From: Rhodoferax sp.
Lineage (GTDB): Bacteria > Pseudomonadota > Gammaproteobacteria > Burkholderiales > Burkholderiaceae_C
Direction of reading: 5' to 3'
Assembly (NCBI GenBank): GCA_029865845.1
Contig: JARXAM010000014.1
Span: forward strand, 1-36,615
Length of the DNA: 36,615 nt
The notes below the pieces were generated by a model. That model was not told where the DNA came from. It searched no databases and saw only the letters and a program-made list of their open reading frames with translations. Shown one piece after another: positions 34,415 to 36,615 of this stretch. A program made the position numbers and the translations under genes. Positions within the stretch are counted from its first letter, which is position 1; every line of letters begins with the position of its first letter.

Positions 34415-36145
34415 TTATTCGTTCGTCACAGCGAGCACTTCTTCCAGTGAAGTGAGCCCCTGTTTTACTTTGTGCAAACCCGACTGCCTCAGGGACCTCA
34501 CCCCTTCCAGTTCAGCCTGCGCGGCAATGTCCATGGCGCTGCCATCGCGCAGGATGATGCGTTGAATCTCCTCACTAATGGGCATTACCTGGTAGATGCC
34601 TAGCCGTCCTTTGTAGCCGTTGTTGCAGGCGGAGCAACCTACGGCCCGGTAGGGCTTCCAGCTGCCATCGAGTTCAGCGGGTTTGAAGCCAGCATCTAGC
34701 ATCGCATGTTCTGGCACATCAGCAGGCAGTTTGCACTCGGTGCACAAGCGGCGAGCCAGGCGTTGGGCTGTGATCAGGATCACGCTGGAGGCGATATTGA
34801 ACGGCTGAATACCCATGTTGCGCATGCGGGTCAGCGTGGTGGGCGCATCGTTGGTATGCAGTGTGGACAGTACCAAGTGCCCCGTTTGCGCCGCCTTGAT
34901 GGAGATGTCAGCGGTTTCGAGGTCCCGGATTTCCCCGACCATGATGATGTCCGGGTCTTGCCGCAAAAAAGATTTCAACGCCGCCGCAAAGGTCAGTCCG
35001 GCCTTTTCGTTGACATTGACCTGGTTGACCCCGGGCAAGTTGATTTCAGACGGGTCTTCGGCGGTTGCGATGTTCACGCCCGGTTGGTTGAGTAAATTCA
35101 AACAGGTGTACAGGGACACTGTTTTGCCAGAACCCGTGGGGCCGGTCACCAAAATCATGCCGTAGGGACGGCTGATGGCCTTCAAGAGGCGGCCCTTTTC
35201 TTCCGGCTCATAGCCCAATGCATCGATGCCGAGTTTGGCGCTGCTGGGATCGAGAATACGGATCACAATTTTCTCGCCGAACAAGGTCGGCAAGGTGCTG
35301 ACCCGGAAGTCGATCACCCGGTTGGCACCCACCTTGAGCTTCATGCGTCCGTCCTGGGGCACGCGCTTCTCCGAGATGTCCATGCGCGAAATTACCTTGA
35401 TGCGCGATGCGAGTTTGTCTTTGATGGCGACAGGGGGGGTGGCAATCTCGCGGAGTTCGCCATCAATACGAAAGCGCACCCGATACTGTTGCTCGTAGGG
35501 CTCAAAGTGCAAGTCAGACGCGCGCATGTTGAATGCGTCGAGTAGCATTTTGTGCAGGAAGCGCACCACGGGGGCATCCTCCACATCGGCTGTGGCCTGG
35601 GGCGTCTCCGCGCTGCCTTCGCTTGCCGATTCTTCTAACTCGAAATCGTCCCCGATGATTTCTTCCATCGCCTCGGACGCCGTCACAGTGTGCGCCTCGA
35701 CAATTTTGGAAAGCTTGTCGTATTCGGCGATCACCCAGTCGCAACCCATCTGGGTAGAAAACTTGATGCGTTCGGCGGCATGCTTGTCTGAGGGATCGGC
35801 GGTCGCCAGCATCAGCCTGTTGCCCCGCTTGCCCAGTACCAATACCCGGTATTCCGTGCAAATCTTGGCGTCCAAAAGGCCTGTGGGAAGTTTGGACATG
35901 TCGACCGCATCCAAGTCCAGCAGGGGCACACCAAACGCCTGGGACAAGGTGTATGCCAAATCCTTGGAGGACACTGCCTTGGAGCCCACCAGCTCCGCAA
36001 TAAAACTGCTGTTGGCCGCCGTGGTTTTGCGGTAAATCGCCTCTGCGGTTTCCTGCTCTATTTTTCCAGCAGAGATCAATGCACGGCCTATCCCTGGCAG
36101 GGGGATGGTAGGGGGGGTGCGAGACGTCAGTTCAACGGAAGCCAT
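34415..36145 (-). CDS. pilB: Type IV pilus assembly ATPase PilB
   Basis: 576 residues from the ATG at 36145; a frame running to 36205 adds unlike residues. Powers pilus extension. N-terminal GSPII_E region, then Walker A GPTGSGKT near 335-342, the Asp box (RASDLHFEP, EKRVPQDGRMK), Walker B DPDIIMVGEIRD near 399-410, the His box TGHLVLSTLHTNDA, and a zinc motif with CTECK and CSACNNGYKGR. No retraction ATPase (pilT) is nearby. The start lacks a clear Shine-Dalgarno sequence. Confidence 0.96.
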   Translation of the reverse strand: MASVELTSRTPPTIPLPGIGRALISAGKIEQETAEAIYRKTTAANSSFIAELVGSKAVSSKDLAYTLSQAFGVPLLDLDAVDMSKLPTGLLDAKICTEYRVLVLGKRGNRLMLATADPSDKHAAERIKFSTQMGCDWVIAEYDKLSKIVEAHTVTASEAMEEIIGDDFELEESASEGSAETPQATADVEDAPVVRFLHKMLLDAFNMRASDLHFEPYEQQYRVRFRIDGELREIATPPVAIKDKLASRIKVISRMDISEKRVPQDGRMKLKVGANRVIDFRVSTLPTLFGEKIVIRILDPSSAKLGIDALGYEPEEKGRLLKAISRPYGMILVTGPTGSGKTVSLYTCLNLLNQPGVNIATAEDPSEINLPGVNQVNVNEKAGLTFAAALKSFLRQDPDIIMVGEIRDLETADISIKAAQTGHLVLSTLHTNDAPTTLTRMRNMGIQPFNIASSVILITAQRLARRLCTECKLPADVPEHAMLDAGFKPAELDGSWKPYRAVGCSACNNGYKGRLGIYQVMPISEEIQRIILRDGSAMDIAAQAELEGVRSLRQSGLHKVKQGLTSLEEVLAVTNE

Positions 36146-36263
36146 AGAGGGGCAAGCATAGCCTAAGCAGCCCCTTCCTGTACGCCGAATACAAGCACTT
36201 ACCATTTTGTAGACGAAGCACCGGTATCGCCCGCCTTTTGGGGCAGCGTGTCAGCGTGAGCGA

Positions 36264-36615
36264 CTAATTGGCGAAAGCCGCCCCGGCTGCATCCTTGGCC
36301 GAAAGCTTAGGCGCAATACTCAATTGAGGCCACGCGATCGCCAATGTCGGATCATTCCAGGCGATGCAGCGCTCATGCGCGGGGGCGTAATAGTCGGTGG
36401 TTTTGTACAAAAACTCCGCAGTGTCCGAGAGCACCACAAAACCATGGGCCAAGCCTGGTGGCACCCAGAGCTGCCGCTTGTTGGACGCAGAGAGTATTTC
36501 GCCTACCCACGTGCCGTAGGTGGGGGATTCGGGCCGGATATCCACCGCCACATCAAACACCTCGCCTGCCACCACCCGCACCAGCTTGCCCTGGGGCTGC
36601 TGCACTTGGTAGTGC
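36264..36615 (-). CDS. rfbC: dTDP-4-dehydrorhamnose 3,5-epimerase, C-terminal part
   Basis: Partial: the frame runs off the right end of the window, so the N-terminus is missing. RmlC/RfbC makes the third step of dTDP-L-rhamnose synthesis for surface polysaccharides. The visible part shows LVRVVAGEVFDVAVDIRPESPTYG, then WVPPGLAHGFVVLSDTAEFLYKTTDYYAP, with the family's substrate-binding residues, and the catalytic-base-supporting aspartate region WNDPTLAIAWP. A GTG within the visible part is internal. The 118-base gap to the pilB start holds no evident feature. Confidence 0.92.
   Translation of the reverse strand, partial: HYQVQQPQGKLVRVVAGEVFDVAVDIRPESPTYGTWVGEILSASNKRQLWVPPGLAHGFVVLSDTAEFLYKTTDYYAPAHERCIAWNDPTLAIAWPQLSIAPKLSAKDAAGAAFAN

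Noticed and set aside
1-36615. CRISPR arrays, transposases, integrases, prophage genes
   Set aside because: No regular repeat-spacer pattern and no protein of these families was seen anywhere in the window.

Overview
The window looks like chromosome of a betaproteobacterium of the Burkholderiales, most likely Comamonadaceae (Rhodoferax/Polaromonas-like). The reasons are the gene order (mla - yadGH-like ABC - ibaG/bolA - his operon - tatABC; petABC - sspAB; secA - argJ; pilBCD - coaE - zapD - yacG), the moderately high GC, frequent GTG starts, and a short interspersed repeat of a type I remember from that family. Most genes are ordinary core genes. No rRNA, CRISPR array, transposase or phage gene is visible.

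Layout. (1) 1-3349, plus strand: tail of mlaA, then mlaC, mlaB, a YadG/YadH-like ABC exporter and ibaG, i.e. outer-membrane lipid asymmetry maintenance and envelope genes. (2) 3375-13270: histidine biosynthesis in the order hisG, hisD, [island], hisC, hisB, hisH, hisA, hisF, hisI, hisE. It covers all the window-visible steps except hisN/histidinol phosphatase and the HisZ partner expected for short HisG. (3) 13280-16778: a small membrane protein, a HIT protein, tatABC and a convergent HtrA/DegS-like protease. (4) 16860-19554: a cysteine-cluster protein, NIF3-like protein, pdxA and convergent mscL. (5) 19641-23740: promoter, petABC (cytochrome bc1), terminator, sspA and sspB. (6) 23792-23867: tRNA-Thr(UGU). 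(7) 23882-30645: dciA (minus), a divergent M23 peptidase, secA, argJ, a DUF815 ATPase and a Nudix hydrolase. (8) 30709-36145, minus strand: pilB-pilC-pilD-coaE-zapD-yacG. The window closes in the C-terminal part of rfbC.

The accessory part is a 2.9 kb island (about 5361-8282) between hisD and hisC. It holds a secreted Rap1a/Tai-like protein, a reversed HepT/MntA (HEPN/MNT) module, a degraded second copy of the end of the Rap1a/Tai-like gene, a protein of unknown function, and a VapBC-type module that runs directly into hisC. Both toxins look damaged while their antitoxins look intact. hepT has a one-base frameshift in a C run, and the PIN toxin has alanine where the family normally has a catalytic glutamate. 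The vapBC promoter, with two perfect 13-bp palindromes just downstream of its -10, is the nearest visible promoter for hisC and the rest of the his operon. I consider this the most interesting part of the window: a decaying or domesticated toxin-antitoxin island that may have taken over transcription of the distal his genes.

Other points worth noting are the absence of murA between ibaG and hisG, a strong hairpin just before the secA start codon (with a 31-codon reading frame ending at its base), and a repeat element between hisF and hisI. All functional calls rest on reading motifs by eye; no database search was run.
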